Assembly: GCA_900543455.1 (NCBI GenBank)
Contig: UQRR01000122.1
Span: forward strand, 1 to 5,246
DNA: 5,246 nucleotides
Reading direction: 5' to 3'
Origin: an uncultured Dialister sp.
Lineage (GTDB): Bacteria > Bacillota > Negativicutes > Veillonellales > Dialisteraceae
Shown here: one piece after another, positions 1-5,114 of the stretch
How positions within the stretch are numbered: the stretch's first letter is position 1
How the letters are laid out: each line of letters opens with the position of its first letter
Program-made: the position numbers and the translations under genes
The notes under the pieces: generated by a model
Databases searched by the model: none
What the model saw: only the letters and a program-made list of their open reading frames with translations
Told to the model about the DNA's origin: nothing

Positions 1-84
1 CGCTCGATGAATTCTTCGATAACTTCTATGTCATACCGGTCATAGCCGCCATGACATAGAAGTTATCGAAGAATTCATCGAGCG
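1..84. repeat. Perfect 34-bp inverted repeat, 16-bp spacer
   Basis: Bases 1-34 are the exact reverse complement of 51-84, separated by 16 non-pairing bases (35-50). The right arm is native coding sequence of the oxidoreductase gene (codons for LDEFFDNFYVM on the minus strand). The left arm is therefore a fold-back copy that replaces the expected 3' part of the gene. The repeat begins at the very first base, so it may extend beyond the window. A fold-back at a contig end caused by assembly or amplification is the simplest explanation; a real inverted duplication is the alternative. Confidence 0.95.
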
Positions 85-460
85 TATGACCCATGCCGGC
101 AGTGCTGTATGCACCGTCCGGAGCGCCGGCCGTCGCAGAGATGATGAGCTTCTTGCCCTTGAGCCCGCTCGCCCCTTCGCCATGTGCAAAGCCCGGGGTG
201 AAGACCTCTTCGTACCAGTGCTTCAGCATGGCCGGTGCATTGAACCAGTAGACAGGGAACTGGAATACAATGGTATCGGCCTCTTTCAGGAGAGCCTGCT
301 CCGCTGCCACATCCAGATGGCAGCAGCCCTTCTCTGCGATATCATCGATCGCGATCGATGCACCGCCTTCGGCAGCCTTTTTCAGCTCTTCCAGAATGGT
401 CTTATTCATGATCGAGCGTTCCAAATGCGGATGACCGGAAATTACAATAACCTTTGCCAT
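26..460 (-). CDS. NAD(P)H-dependent flavodoxin-fold oxidoreductase, 3'-truncated
   Basis: This encodes the first 144 residues of a flavodoxin_2 / KefF-MdaB-like NAD(P)H:quinone oxidoreductase, a cytoplasmic FMN enzyme that carries out two-electron reduction of quinones or similar acceptors. Visible features are the N-terminal beta strand and FMN-phosphate loop SGHPHLERS (residues 8-16), the family block FQFPVYWFNAPAMLKHW (66-82) and ISATAGAPDGAYS (107-119). The start at 460 is chosen because AGAAGG lies 7 bases upstream on the minus strand; the longer open frame upstream shows no homology-like sequence. Relatives run about 170-200 residues, so roughly 30-50 residues are missing. The stop TAG is created by the inverted repeat at 1-84, after GMT. 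The protein is thus either an assembly artefact or a truncated gene. It diverges from the deformylase-like gene across a 133-bp gap. The exact substrate cannot be told. Confidence 0.85.
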   Translation of the reverse strand: MAKVIVISGHPHLERSIMNKTILEELKKAAEGGASIAIDDIAEKGCCHLDVAAEQALLKEADTIVFQFPVYWFNAPAMLKHWYEEVFTPGFAHGEGASGLKGKKLIISATAGAPDGAYSTAGMGHTLDEFFDNFYVMAAMTGMT

Positions 461-483
461 AATGATTCCTTCTTTCGTATAAT
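454..483 (+). promoter_or_regulatory. Sigma70-type promoter for the deformylase-like gene
   Basis: TTGCCA (454-459) and a perfect TATAAT (478-483) are separated by 18 bp on the plus strand. This predicts transcription from about 490 and a leader of roughly 100 nt. The -35 box lies within the first codons of the divergent oxidoreductase gene and the spacer covers its ribosome binding site, so the two genes share this region. A promoter for the minus gene is less clear: TATTAT (479-484 on the minus strand) has only a poor -35. Confidence 0.55.
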
Positions 484-593
484 AGAAAAAAGCAGATTCA
501 ATGGGTCCTGCCGGTTCAAAAGGACTCTCGAAACAGACCGGTGGCCCCTTTTCCCATTTTACCACGTTCCCCCTCCCGCAGAAAGGACATCCC

Positions 594-1004
594 ATGAAAC
601 GAGACATTGTAAAAGACATCATATTTCTTCAACAAAAGGCTGCGCCCGCCACTTTCGAGGACAAGGCCATCGCCGAAGACCTGAAAGACACCCTCGCCGC
701 CCATAGAGACACCTGCGCGGGGCTCGCCGCGAACATGATCGGCTTTGCCAAAGCCATCATCGCCTTCCGTCAGGGGAAGGATATCGTCATCATGTACAAT
801 CCCGAGCGCCTTTCCGCTGCCCGCCCCTACGAAGCCGAGGAGGGCTGCCTCTCCCTTTCCGGCGAGCGGAAGACCACGCGCTATGAGGAGATCGAGATCA
901 AGTACCGCGACCAGCTTTTCCGCATGAAGAAAAAAAGATTCAAAGGCTTCGTCGCAGAAGTCATCCAGCACGAGATGGATCATCTGGACGGAAAGTTAAT
1001 TTAG
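594..1004 (+). CDS. Peptide deformylase homologue, short divergent class
   Basis: A 136-residue cytoplasmic protein of the peptide deformylase family (removal of formyl from N-terminal Met by a metal-dependent mechanism). Motif 2, EGCLS (83-87, Cys85), and motif 3, QHEMDHLDG (125-133, His126/Glu127/His130), carry all three metal ligands and the catalytic Glu. Motif 1, normally GxGLAAxQ, reads CAGLAANMIG (41-50): the Gln that stabilises the transition state in classical enzymes is Asn47. This short form ending just after motif 3 is, to my knowledge, common in Firmicutes as a second deformylase gene beside a canonical copy; lower or altered activity is an inference. The ATG at 594 is preceded by AGAAAGG with about 8-base spacing. 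An in-frame ATG at 501 lacks a ribosome site and its extension is unlike the family. A promoter lies at 454-483. The gene diverges from the oxidoreductase and is followed directly by GGTTCAG heptamers. Confidence 0.88.
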   Translation: MKRDIVKDIIFLQQKAAPATFEDKAIAEDLKDTLAAHRDTCAGLAANMIGFAKAIIAFRQGKDIVIMYNPERLSAARPYEAEEGCLSLSGERKTTRYEEIEIKYRDQLFRMKKKRFKGFVAEVIQHEMDHLDGKLI

Positions 1005-1221
1005 GGTTCAGGTTGATGGTTGGCGGGTTCAGGGTTAGCCCGTGGGGCGTGCCGTCCACTGATTCTGAATGAAAGCTTTGCTTGAATGCGGAATTAGGAA
1101 TGGTGGTGCGGCGCATAAAAATAATGAAGCGCCGCGGAATATAAATAGGGCTATGCCCGAAGATGGCATTTCAGTCACCAGTCACTAGTCACTCCAATCC
1201 CTAATCCCTAGTTACTCATCC
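1005..1221 (+). repeat. Composite intergenic element, copy A
   Basis: No gene is seen in 1005-1599; this is the first of several related elements there. It starts right after the deformylase stop with 7-nt phased units (GGTTCAG at 1005 and 1026, variants between and GGTTAGC at 1033). Then come a conserved block, GTTAGCC to GCTTTGC (1034-1081), with hairpin GCCC-GTG-GGGC (1038-1048); hairpin GCGGCGC/GCGCCGC (1108-1114 and 1129-1135) with a 14-nt A-rich loop; an AT tract; hairpin GGGC-TAT-GCCC (1148-1158); and seven exact heptamers at 1173-1221 (AGTCACC, AGTCACT twice, CCAATCC, CTAATCC, CTAGTTA, CTCATCC). The same parts in the same order recur at 1233-1363 and 3599-3750. Confidence 0.85.
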
Positions 1222-1232
1222 CTGCTTTCAAA

Positions 1233-1363
1233 CTTAGCCTCGAGGACGCGCCATCCCTTGATTGTGAATGAAAGAGGTTCAGCGGGTTCTATAGGTTCAA
1301 AGGGGTTGGTGCAGCGCAAAAATAATGAGGCGCCGCGGAGTTTTGATAGCGCTTCGCGCTGTC
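1233..1363 (+). repeat. Composite intergenic element, copy B (interrupted)
   Basis: Second copy of the composite element. The conserved block CTTAGCC to ATGAAAG is at 1233-1274, and its first hairpin is CCTCGAGG (1238-1245), a different sequence from copy A but still self-complementary. The second hairpin is GCAGCGC/GCGCCGC (1311-1317, 1330-1336; one A-C mismatch) with a 12-nt A-rich loop. The third is GATAGCGC-TTC-GCGCTGTC (1345-1363). The block also holds several GGTTC motifs at 9-10 bp spacing (1276-1308). Its expected terminal heptamers are found only at 1524-1573, after a nested palindromic repeat. Confidence 0.75.
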
Positions 1364-1509
1364 GTCATTTCGAGCGTAACCGAGAAATCTATATTGCAGA
1401 ACACTCATCGCCTGATGTGAGGTAGCACCAAGACATCGTTTTCCCTCAGCTCATACACGCTGATTTCTTCAGGGCAGTAGAGATCCCTCGGCTGCGCTCG
1501 GGATGACGA
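1362..1509. repeat. 148-bp palindromic repeat element
   Basis: The 29-bp arms 1362-1390 and 1481-1509 are inverted repeats matching at 23 of 29 positions; all six differences are transitions. The arm core has the form TCATTTCGAGCG / CGCTCGGGATGA, resembling palindromic repeats I recall from many bacterial genomes. The 90-bp interior carries two smaller hairpins: CTCATC-gcct-GATG(t)GAG (1404-1421) and TCAGC/GCTGA (1446-1463). There is no transposase. A minus-strand open frame crosses the interior and ends at 1405, but it begins inside the FliB-like gene and is not a convincing gene. The element sits between hairpin 3 and the heptamers of copy B, so it looks nested. Confidence 0.8.
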
Positions 1510-1523
1510 TACCGAAGAACCCC

Positions 1524-1573
1524 AGTCACTAGTCACTCCTAATCCCCAATCCCTAATCCCTAGCCACTCATTC
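1524..1573. repeat. Heptamer run upstream of the FliB-like gene
   Basis: Two AGTCACT units are followed, after one extra C at 1538, by five 7-nt units (CTAATCC, CCAATCC, CTAATCC, CTAGCCA, CTCATTC). It closely matches the run at 1173-1221 but has an extra CTAATCC unit and a one-base phase shift. It ends only 13 bp before the AGAAGG ribosome site of the next gene. Confidence 0.85.
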
Positions 1574-1599
1574 CTTATTTTTTGAAAGAAGGCATCCCC

Positions 1600-2532
1600 A
1601 TGTCCCTGACCATTTTCCCCACATTCTTCCCTGATTTCCGCTGCAAGGCGGGCGCTTGCCGGCACACCTGCTGCCAGACGTGGGAGATCGACATCGACGA
1701 AGACACGAAGGACTATTACCAAACGCTCAAGAGCCCGCTGTGTCAGGAGCTCCGTCAATGGATGGGAACGTCGGAGGATGGCTCTACCTGTTTTAGGCTG
1801 AATGAGAAGGGCTACTGCCATTTCCTGAACAAAGCCGGGCTCTGCCGTCTGGTACTGGAGCTCGGCGAGGATGCGCTTTGCGACATCTGCCGCGAGCACC
1901 CACGTTTTTACAAATACCCATGCGGCGCCGAGCTATCCGGCACGGGGCTGTGCTGCGAGCGCACGGTGGAAGAGATCGCCGGGCATCTGCCCCTCACATT
2001 CGAGCTTCTGGATCCGGAAGCAGCCGAACAGAAACCCATGACCGTGACATTTTCCCAGCTCATGGATGAACTGCTTCTTCCCCTCTCCGAGGAAGAATGC
2101 CATTTCACCCTCGACCTTTCCCCCAAAGCCGTGTCCGCCATGCTGGATGCGATGGCAGACACGGAGCCCATCGATGCCGCATGGACGAAGGACCTCTCCT
2201 GGATGCAGGCATGCGCCGAAGACTTGGTGGACAAGGCCAAGGCGCACCCGCCCAAAGTCCCTGCGGGATTCTGGGATGCCATCTACCAGTACATCATCTA
2301 TCGCCAGCTGGACCTTGCGAGCCCCGAGGACTGGGATCAGCCCGCCGTTCCCGTCTCCGTACTCGCCCGGTTTGCCGCGGAAAGTACGCTCTTCATCTAC
2401 CTCGAGGCCGTGCGCACAGGCGATCCCTTCCGCGCCGTCTCCCGCTGGTCAGAGCAGATCGAGTACGATACGGATAATTGGAGAGATCAGATCGAGGAGC
2501 TGACTTCTCATTTCCTAATCTCTAATCACTAA
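1600..2532 (+). CDS. FliB-like (lysine-N-methylase family) Cys-cluster protein
   Basis: A 310-residue soluble protein. The N-terminal third has the FliB/YkgJ cysteine pattern: FRCKAGACRHTCC (13-25; Cys15, 20, 24, 25), CHFLNKAGLC (73-82), LGEDALCDICREHPR (88-102; Cys94, Cys97) and GLCCER (116-121). These residues are expected to bind a metal or Fe-S centre. The rest (about 130-310) is helical and poorly conserved. In enterobacteria FliB methylates flagellin lysines; no flagellar gene is in this window and many gut Firmicutes carrying such genes do not swim, so the substrate here is unknown. The ATG at 1600 is preceded by AGAAGG with 7-base spacing; an in-frame TTG at 1582 overlaps that site and is rejected. 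The last five residues (LISNH) and the stop are encoded by heptamer repeats. It stands alone between repeats. Confidence 0.8.
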   Translation: MSLTIFPTFFPDFRCKAGACRHTCCQTWEIDIDEDTKDYYQTLKSPLCQELRQWMGTSEDGSTCFRLNEKGYCHFLNKAGLCRLVLELGEDALCDICREHPRFYKYPCGAELSGTGLCCERTVEEIAGHLPLTFELLDPEAAEQKPMTVTFSQLMDELLLPLSEEECHFTLDLSPKAVSAMLDAMADTEPIDAAWTKDLSWMQACAEDLVDKAKAHPPKVPAGFWDAIYQYIIYRQLDLASPEDWDQPAVPVSVLARFAAESTLFIYLEAVRTGDPFRAVSRWSEQIEYDTDNWRDQIEELTSHFLISNH

Positions 2533-2563
2533 TCCCTAGTCCCTAGTCACCAGTCACTAGTAT
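2515..2563. repeat. Heptamer run overlapping a gene 3' end
   Basis: Seven exact 7-nt units in unbroken phase: CTAATCT, CTAATCA, CTAATCC, CTAGTCC, CTAGTCA, CCAGTCA, CTAGTAT. The first unit starts exactly on a codon of the FliB-like gene and the third supplies its TAA stop (2530-2532). After the run, 2564-2606 shows nothing recognisable. Confidence 0.9.
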
Positions 2564-2690
2564 TACGTTTTCTAAATAACTGGCATTTAAACCAACTTCC
2601 GAATCAAGTGAGGAGTTAGGAGTGAAGGTACGGCGCATAAAATGAGGAAGCGCCGCGGAGTTTTATATAAATGATGGACAAACTATTTTA

Positions 2691-2696
2691 TATAAT
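2691..2696 (+). promoter_or_regulatory. Possible -10 box for the phosphorylase gene
   Basis: A perfect TATAAT lies in an AT-rich stretch (2659-2699), but no good -35 hexamer sits at 16-18 bp. If used, the transcript would begin at about 2703 and carry the hairpin 2708-2733 at its 5' end, giving a leader of about 145 nt. Confidence 0.25.
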
Positions 2697-2707
2697 AAGG
2701 GGGTATT

Positions 2708-2733
2708 GGGGCACTATATGAATCGTGTGCCCC
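2708..2733. repeat. GGGGCAC/GTGCCCC hairpin
   Basis: Seven perfect base pairs (2708-2714 with 2727-2733) enclose a 12-nt loop. No T-run follows, so it is not a standard intrinsic terminator. It takes the place of hairpin 3 of the composite element. Confidence 0.6.
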
Positions 2734-2797
2734 TTCCAGCACTCCTCACTCCTAACTCCTAACTCCTAACTAAGTCCAGAAGTTAACAAATCGCTAT

Positions 2798-2817
2798 ACT
2801 AGTGACCAATCACTAGT
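2798..2817. repeat. 8-bp perfect inverted repeat upstream of phosphorylase gene
   Basis: ACTAGTGA (2798-2805) and TCACTAGT (2810-2817) flank CCAA. The arms resemble the AGTCACT heptamers in opposite orientations. The site lies 15 bp before the ribosome binding site of the next gene, where it could act as an operator or an mRNA hairpin; neither is shown. Confidence 0.6.
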
Positions 2818-2847
2818 CCCCCTCTCATTGACAGAAAGGCCTCCCTC

Positions 2848-3585
2848 ATGACTCCATTCGATCCCGCGCCCGGGCTCATCGCTCCGGACTTCGAACAGCT
2901 TTCCCTTCATCTGCCCGCCCGCTGCCTCTTCGCCTTCCTGAGCGAGGCACGCATCGAGCGGTTTGCCAGGGAAAAAGGCGGAACGCCCCTCGGACACTTC
3001 GCCTCGATCACGAAAAGCTTCCCCATCTATGAGCTCCAGACGCCAGACGGCCCCATCGCGCTCATGCAGGCCCCCGTCGGTGCGCCTGCGGCCGTTCTAA
3101 TGGAGGAGCGTCTCTATGCCTACGGCGCAGAAAAGATCCTCGCCATCGGCTGCTGCGGCGCACTCACAGACCTGCCGGAGAATGCCTTCCTCCCTGTCAT
3201 GAAAGCCTTCCGCGAGGAAGGAACATCCTTCCACTATCAGGAGATGAGCGACTGGATCTTCTTCGATGAAGCCCCGCGCCTTCGCATCGAGGCATGGATG
3301 AAAGAAAAGGGCATCCCCTTCACGCCTGCTGTCACATGGACAAGCGACGGCTTCTTTCGCGAGACGAAGGAAAAAATAAAAGCCCGCCGCAGGGCAGGCT
3401 GTAATGTCGTCGATATGGAAGCCGCAGCACTCGCTGCGTGCGCCCGCTTCCGCGGGAAGGAATTCGCACAGATCCTCTTCACCGCAGATACGCTTTCCTC
3501 TCTCTCCCATGATCAGCGCGGCTGGGGCTACTACGGAAGAAGCGCCGCGCTGGAAATTGGGATGGAATCATTAAAAGTCATGTGA
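2848..3585 (+). CDS. Nucleoside phosphorylase family protein (PNP/UDP type)
   Basis: A 245-residue cytoplasmic protein of the PNP/UDP phosphorylase superfamily, which cleaves nucleosides with phosphate to give base and ribose-1-phosphate in salvage; some members are nucleosidases. Family blocks appear in order: APVGAPAAVLMEERL (75-89), AIGCCGAL (99-106), FREEGTSFHY (121-130), TSDGFFRET (165-173), VVDMEAAAL (187-195, the Met-Glu ribose-binding block) and FTADTLSS (211-218), where Asp214 matches the purine-contacting or catalytic Asp. The length fits the family. The substrate cannot be assigned from these blocks. The ATG at 2848 is preceded by AGAAAGG with 8-base spacing. It is monocistronic in appearance: repeats lie upstream, and a large inverted element and a convergent permease lie downstream. 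Confidence 0.82.
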   Translation: MTPFDPAPGLIAPDFEQLSLHLPARCLFAFLSEARIERFAREKGGTPLGHFASITKSFPIYELQTPDGPIALMQAPVGAPAAVLMEERLYAYGAEKILAIGCCGALTDLPENAFLPVMKAFREEGTSFHYQEMSDWIFFDEAPRLRIEAWMKEKGIPFTPAVTWTSDGFFRETKEKIKARRRAGCNVVDMEAAALAACARFRGKEFAQILFTADTLSSLSHDQRGWGYYGRSAALEIGMESLKVM

Positions 3586-3598
3586 GTGCAGGTTCAGA

Positions 3599-3867
3599 GT
3601 TAGCCGCTCGGGCGTACCATCCTTTGATTGCGTGTGAAAGCTCTGCGCAAATGAGGAATTAGAAATGAGAAATTAGAAATGGTAGTGGCGGCTTCGCCGC
3701 GAGTATATATGGGGCGATGCCCGAAAGTAGTATTCAAGTCACCAGTCACTTGAGGCTGGTGACTAAATACTACCTTTGGGCATCGCCACCATCTTTACTT
3801 TGCGGCGCTTCCATATTTTTATGCGCCGCACCACCATTTCGCATTTCTCATTCCTCATTTCTCATTT
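3599..3867. repeat. Composite intergenic element, copy D, inverted pair
   Basis: The left half repeats copy A on the plus strand: GTTAGCC block (3599-3648) with small hairpin GCC/GGC (3603-3613), five AAATGAG-type heptamers (3649-3683), hairpin GCGGC-TTC-GCCGC (3688-3700), AT tract, GGGC-GAT-GCCC (3712-3722), then AGTCACC and AGTCACT. The right half is the same element on the minus strand without the TTAGCC block: GGGCATCGCC (3778-3787), hairpin GCGGCGC/GCGCCGC (3802-3808, 3823-3829; 14-nt loop as in copy A) and five heptamers (3833-3867). The two heptamer arms match as reverse complements at 30 of 35 positions. The repeat ends 2 bp before the permease stop codon. Confidence 0.85.
3713..3787. 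terminator. Long hairpin between convergent genes, possible bidirectional terminator
   Basis: Three perfectly paired blocks nest around a 10-nt loop: GGCGATGCCC with GGGCATCGCC (3713-3722, 3778-3787), GTAGTATT with AATACTAC (3727-3734, 3766-3773) and AGTCACCAG with CTGGTGACT (3737-3745, 3756-3764). That is 27 paired positions plus short internal bulges. It sits between the phosphorylase (plus) and permease (minus) 3' ends, the place for a shared terminator. No T-run follows on either strand, so termination is an inference; the hairpin itself is plain. Confidence 0.55.
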
Positions 3868-3869
3868 GC

Positions 3870-5114
3870 TTACCATCCCGCCGGAAGCATCCCGGCCATG
3901 CTGGCCAGTGCGTAAAGACCGGCCGCGGAGAAAATGACGATGAGGAGGATCTGGATCGGACGATCTGCGATCCAGCCGCAGGTCCAGACGGGATCCATAT
4001 CTCCTGACCTTCTGGCTCCCCGCAGCATGAAGACGGGAAGGATGGACATGATGATGCCGCCGAACGTTCCTGCAAAGAAGATGGCATTCACGAAGCTCAC
4101 GGTGCCGAAGAAGGCGAGCAGGAATGGCGGGAGGACGATGAAGGCGAGCATCGCGATCCGTGTCGGGACGTGGAATTCATCCTTCAGCTTGAACTGGTCG
4201 ACCATATTCGTCAGGAAGCTTTCTGAAATGACCCAGAAGGATGTCAGCATCGCGCAGAAGGCAAATACATTCACCAGCAGATAGAAGATCGGATGTGAGA
4301 GCGCCCGCCCCCAGGAGAGGGACGCGACCTCCGTGATTTCCGAAAGCGGCAGCATCAGAAAGACGGAGAGCGGGACGATCGCAAGGATCACGAAGGAGAT
4401 CGCAAAGCCTGCGAGGATCGAAGGTACCAGCTTCCCCGGCTGGTGCGAAAAGCCGCGCGCGACTTCCGGCACCATGTACTGCACCGCATAGCAGAAGACC
4501 GTGATATTGAAGATCGGCATCGCATACGTCCAGTCCGTGTAGAGGATATCCCCCATCGGCACACGTGAAGAGAGGAAGGAGGCGCCGGCCAGCACAAGGA
4601 GCATCGCGATCATGCCGCTGCTGATGAATTTCTCCGCAACGCCCGTCGCCTTGAGGCCGAACCAGATGACGCCGACCGCGGGCAGGATGAAGAGCAGGCT
4701 CCCCGCCTCGAAGGAAATCCCCAGAAGGTCTGAAAGGATCTTCCCGCAGCCATTCGTATAGGCGATAAGGCTGCAGAAGCTCGTAGCTCCCACGGCGAAG
4801 AAGAGGAGCCATGATCCGGCTTTGCCGATATATTTCTCGGCAAGCCCCGAGAGCTGCAGGGGCAGGCGCGTCCTAAGCGAAGCCTCGGCGACATAGAGCA
4901 TGGAAACCGCAGAGATCAAAGCCGCCACGGCGAGCCAGATGACGAGCACCGGCCAGCCCGCCCTCCGCGAAGCATACGCAAGTCCTAAGACACCGGATCC
5001 GATGGTGGATCCGACGATCATCATCGCCGCTTCACAGAAGGTGAGGCGGCTCGTTTTGAGTCCGCTGGCTGCTGCCTGGCTCTTCACCGGTGCAGCGCTT
5101 TCAAGGTAAGACAT
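3870..5114 (-). CDS. Aromatic/hydroxy amino acid permease-like transporter
   Basis: A 414-residue integral inner-membrane protein that looks like the Trp/Tyr permease (HAAAP) branch of the APC superfamily, normally substrate:proton symporters of about 400-430 residues with 11 membrane helices. About 11 hydrophobic segments are visible, near residues 28-48, 54-77, 100-119, 138-156, 166-182, 198-216, 229-255, 275-297, 318-340, 343-364 and 386-408. The first holds GSTIGSGVLGLAYA (35-48), the unwound substrate-binding glycine motif of APC transporters. The short N terminus is polar, as expected for cytoplasm. Tryptophan, tyrosine or serine are possible substrates; the sequence does not decide. 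The ATG at 5114 is preceded on the minus strand by AAAGGA with about 9-base spacing. The gene converges on the phosphorylase, and its stop lies 2 bp from the repeat element. Confidence 0.8.
   Translation of the reverse strand: MSYLESAAPVKSQAAASGLKTSRLTFCEAAMMIVGSTIGSGVLGLAYASRRAGWPVLVIWLAVAALISAVSMLYVAEASLRTRLPLQLSGLAEKYIGKAGSWLLFFAVGATSFCSLIAYTNGCGKILSDLLGISFEAGSLLFILPAVGVIWFGLKATGVAEKFISSGMIAMLLVLAGASFLSSRVPMGDILYTDWTYAMPIFNITVFCYAVQYMVPEVARGFSHQPGKLVPSILAGFAISFVILAIVPLSVFLMLPLSEITEVASLSWGRALSHPIFYLLVNVFAFCAMLTSFWVISESFLTNMVDQFKLKDEFHVPTRIAMLAFIVLPPFLLAFFGTVSFVNAIFFAGTFGGIIMSILPVFMLRGARRSGDMDPVWTCGWIADRPIQILLIVIFSAAGLYALASMAGMLPAGW

Larger units (their letters stand above)
2607..2771. repeat. 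Composite intergenic element, copy C (partial)
   Basis: Left heptamers AGTGAGG, AGTTAGG, AGTGAAG (2607-2627) face right heptamers ACTCCTC and three ACTCCTA (2741-2768), which are the same variant on the opposite strand. Between them is hairpin CGGCGC/GCGCCG (2631-2636, 2650-2655) with loop ATAAAATGAGGAA, followed by CGGAG and an AT tract as in copies A and B. The TTAGCC block is absent. A second hairpin occupies 2708-2733. Confidence 0.75.

Noticed and set aside
501..593. Longer N-terminus for the deformylase homologue
   Set aside because: There is no ribosome site before 501, and family members start near residue MKRD. A good AGAAAGG precedes 594.
86..706. Plus-strand open frame antisense to the oxidoreductase
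   Set aside because: It overlaps two recognisable genes, has an atypical Arg/His-rich composition and matches no family.
1194..1207. Telomere-like TTAGGGA repeats on the minus strand
   Set aside because: They are only a few degenerate copies within a wider heptamer family at internal sites; the resemblance is by chance.
1362..1509. Insertion sequence with transposase
   Set aside because: The 148-bp length and lack of a transposase frame or clear target duplication exclude an autonomous IS.
1173..1573. CRISPR array
   Set aside because: Units are 7 nt and contiguous without spacers, and there are no cas genes.
1405..1899. Minus-strand open frame of 164 codons ending inside the palindromic repeat
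   Set aside because: Most of it is antisense to the FliB-like gene and the heptamers, with no ribosome site or recognisable domain. Only its last residues (in 1405-1480) could be a remnant.
3717..4007. Short plus-strand open frame across the inverted element
   Set aside because: It is made of repeat sequence and the antisense of the permease 3' end, and has no coding signs.
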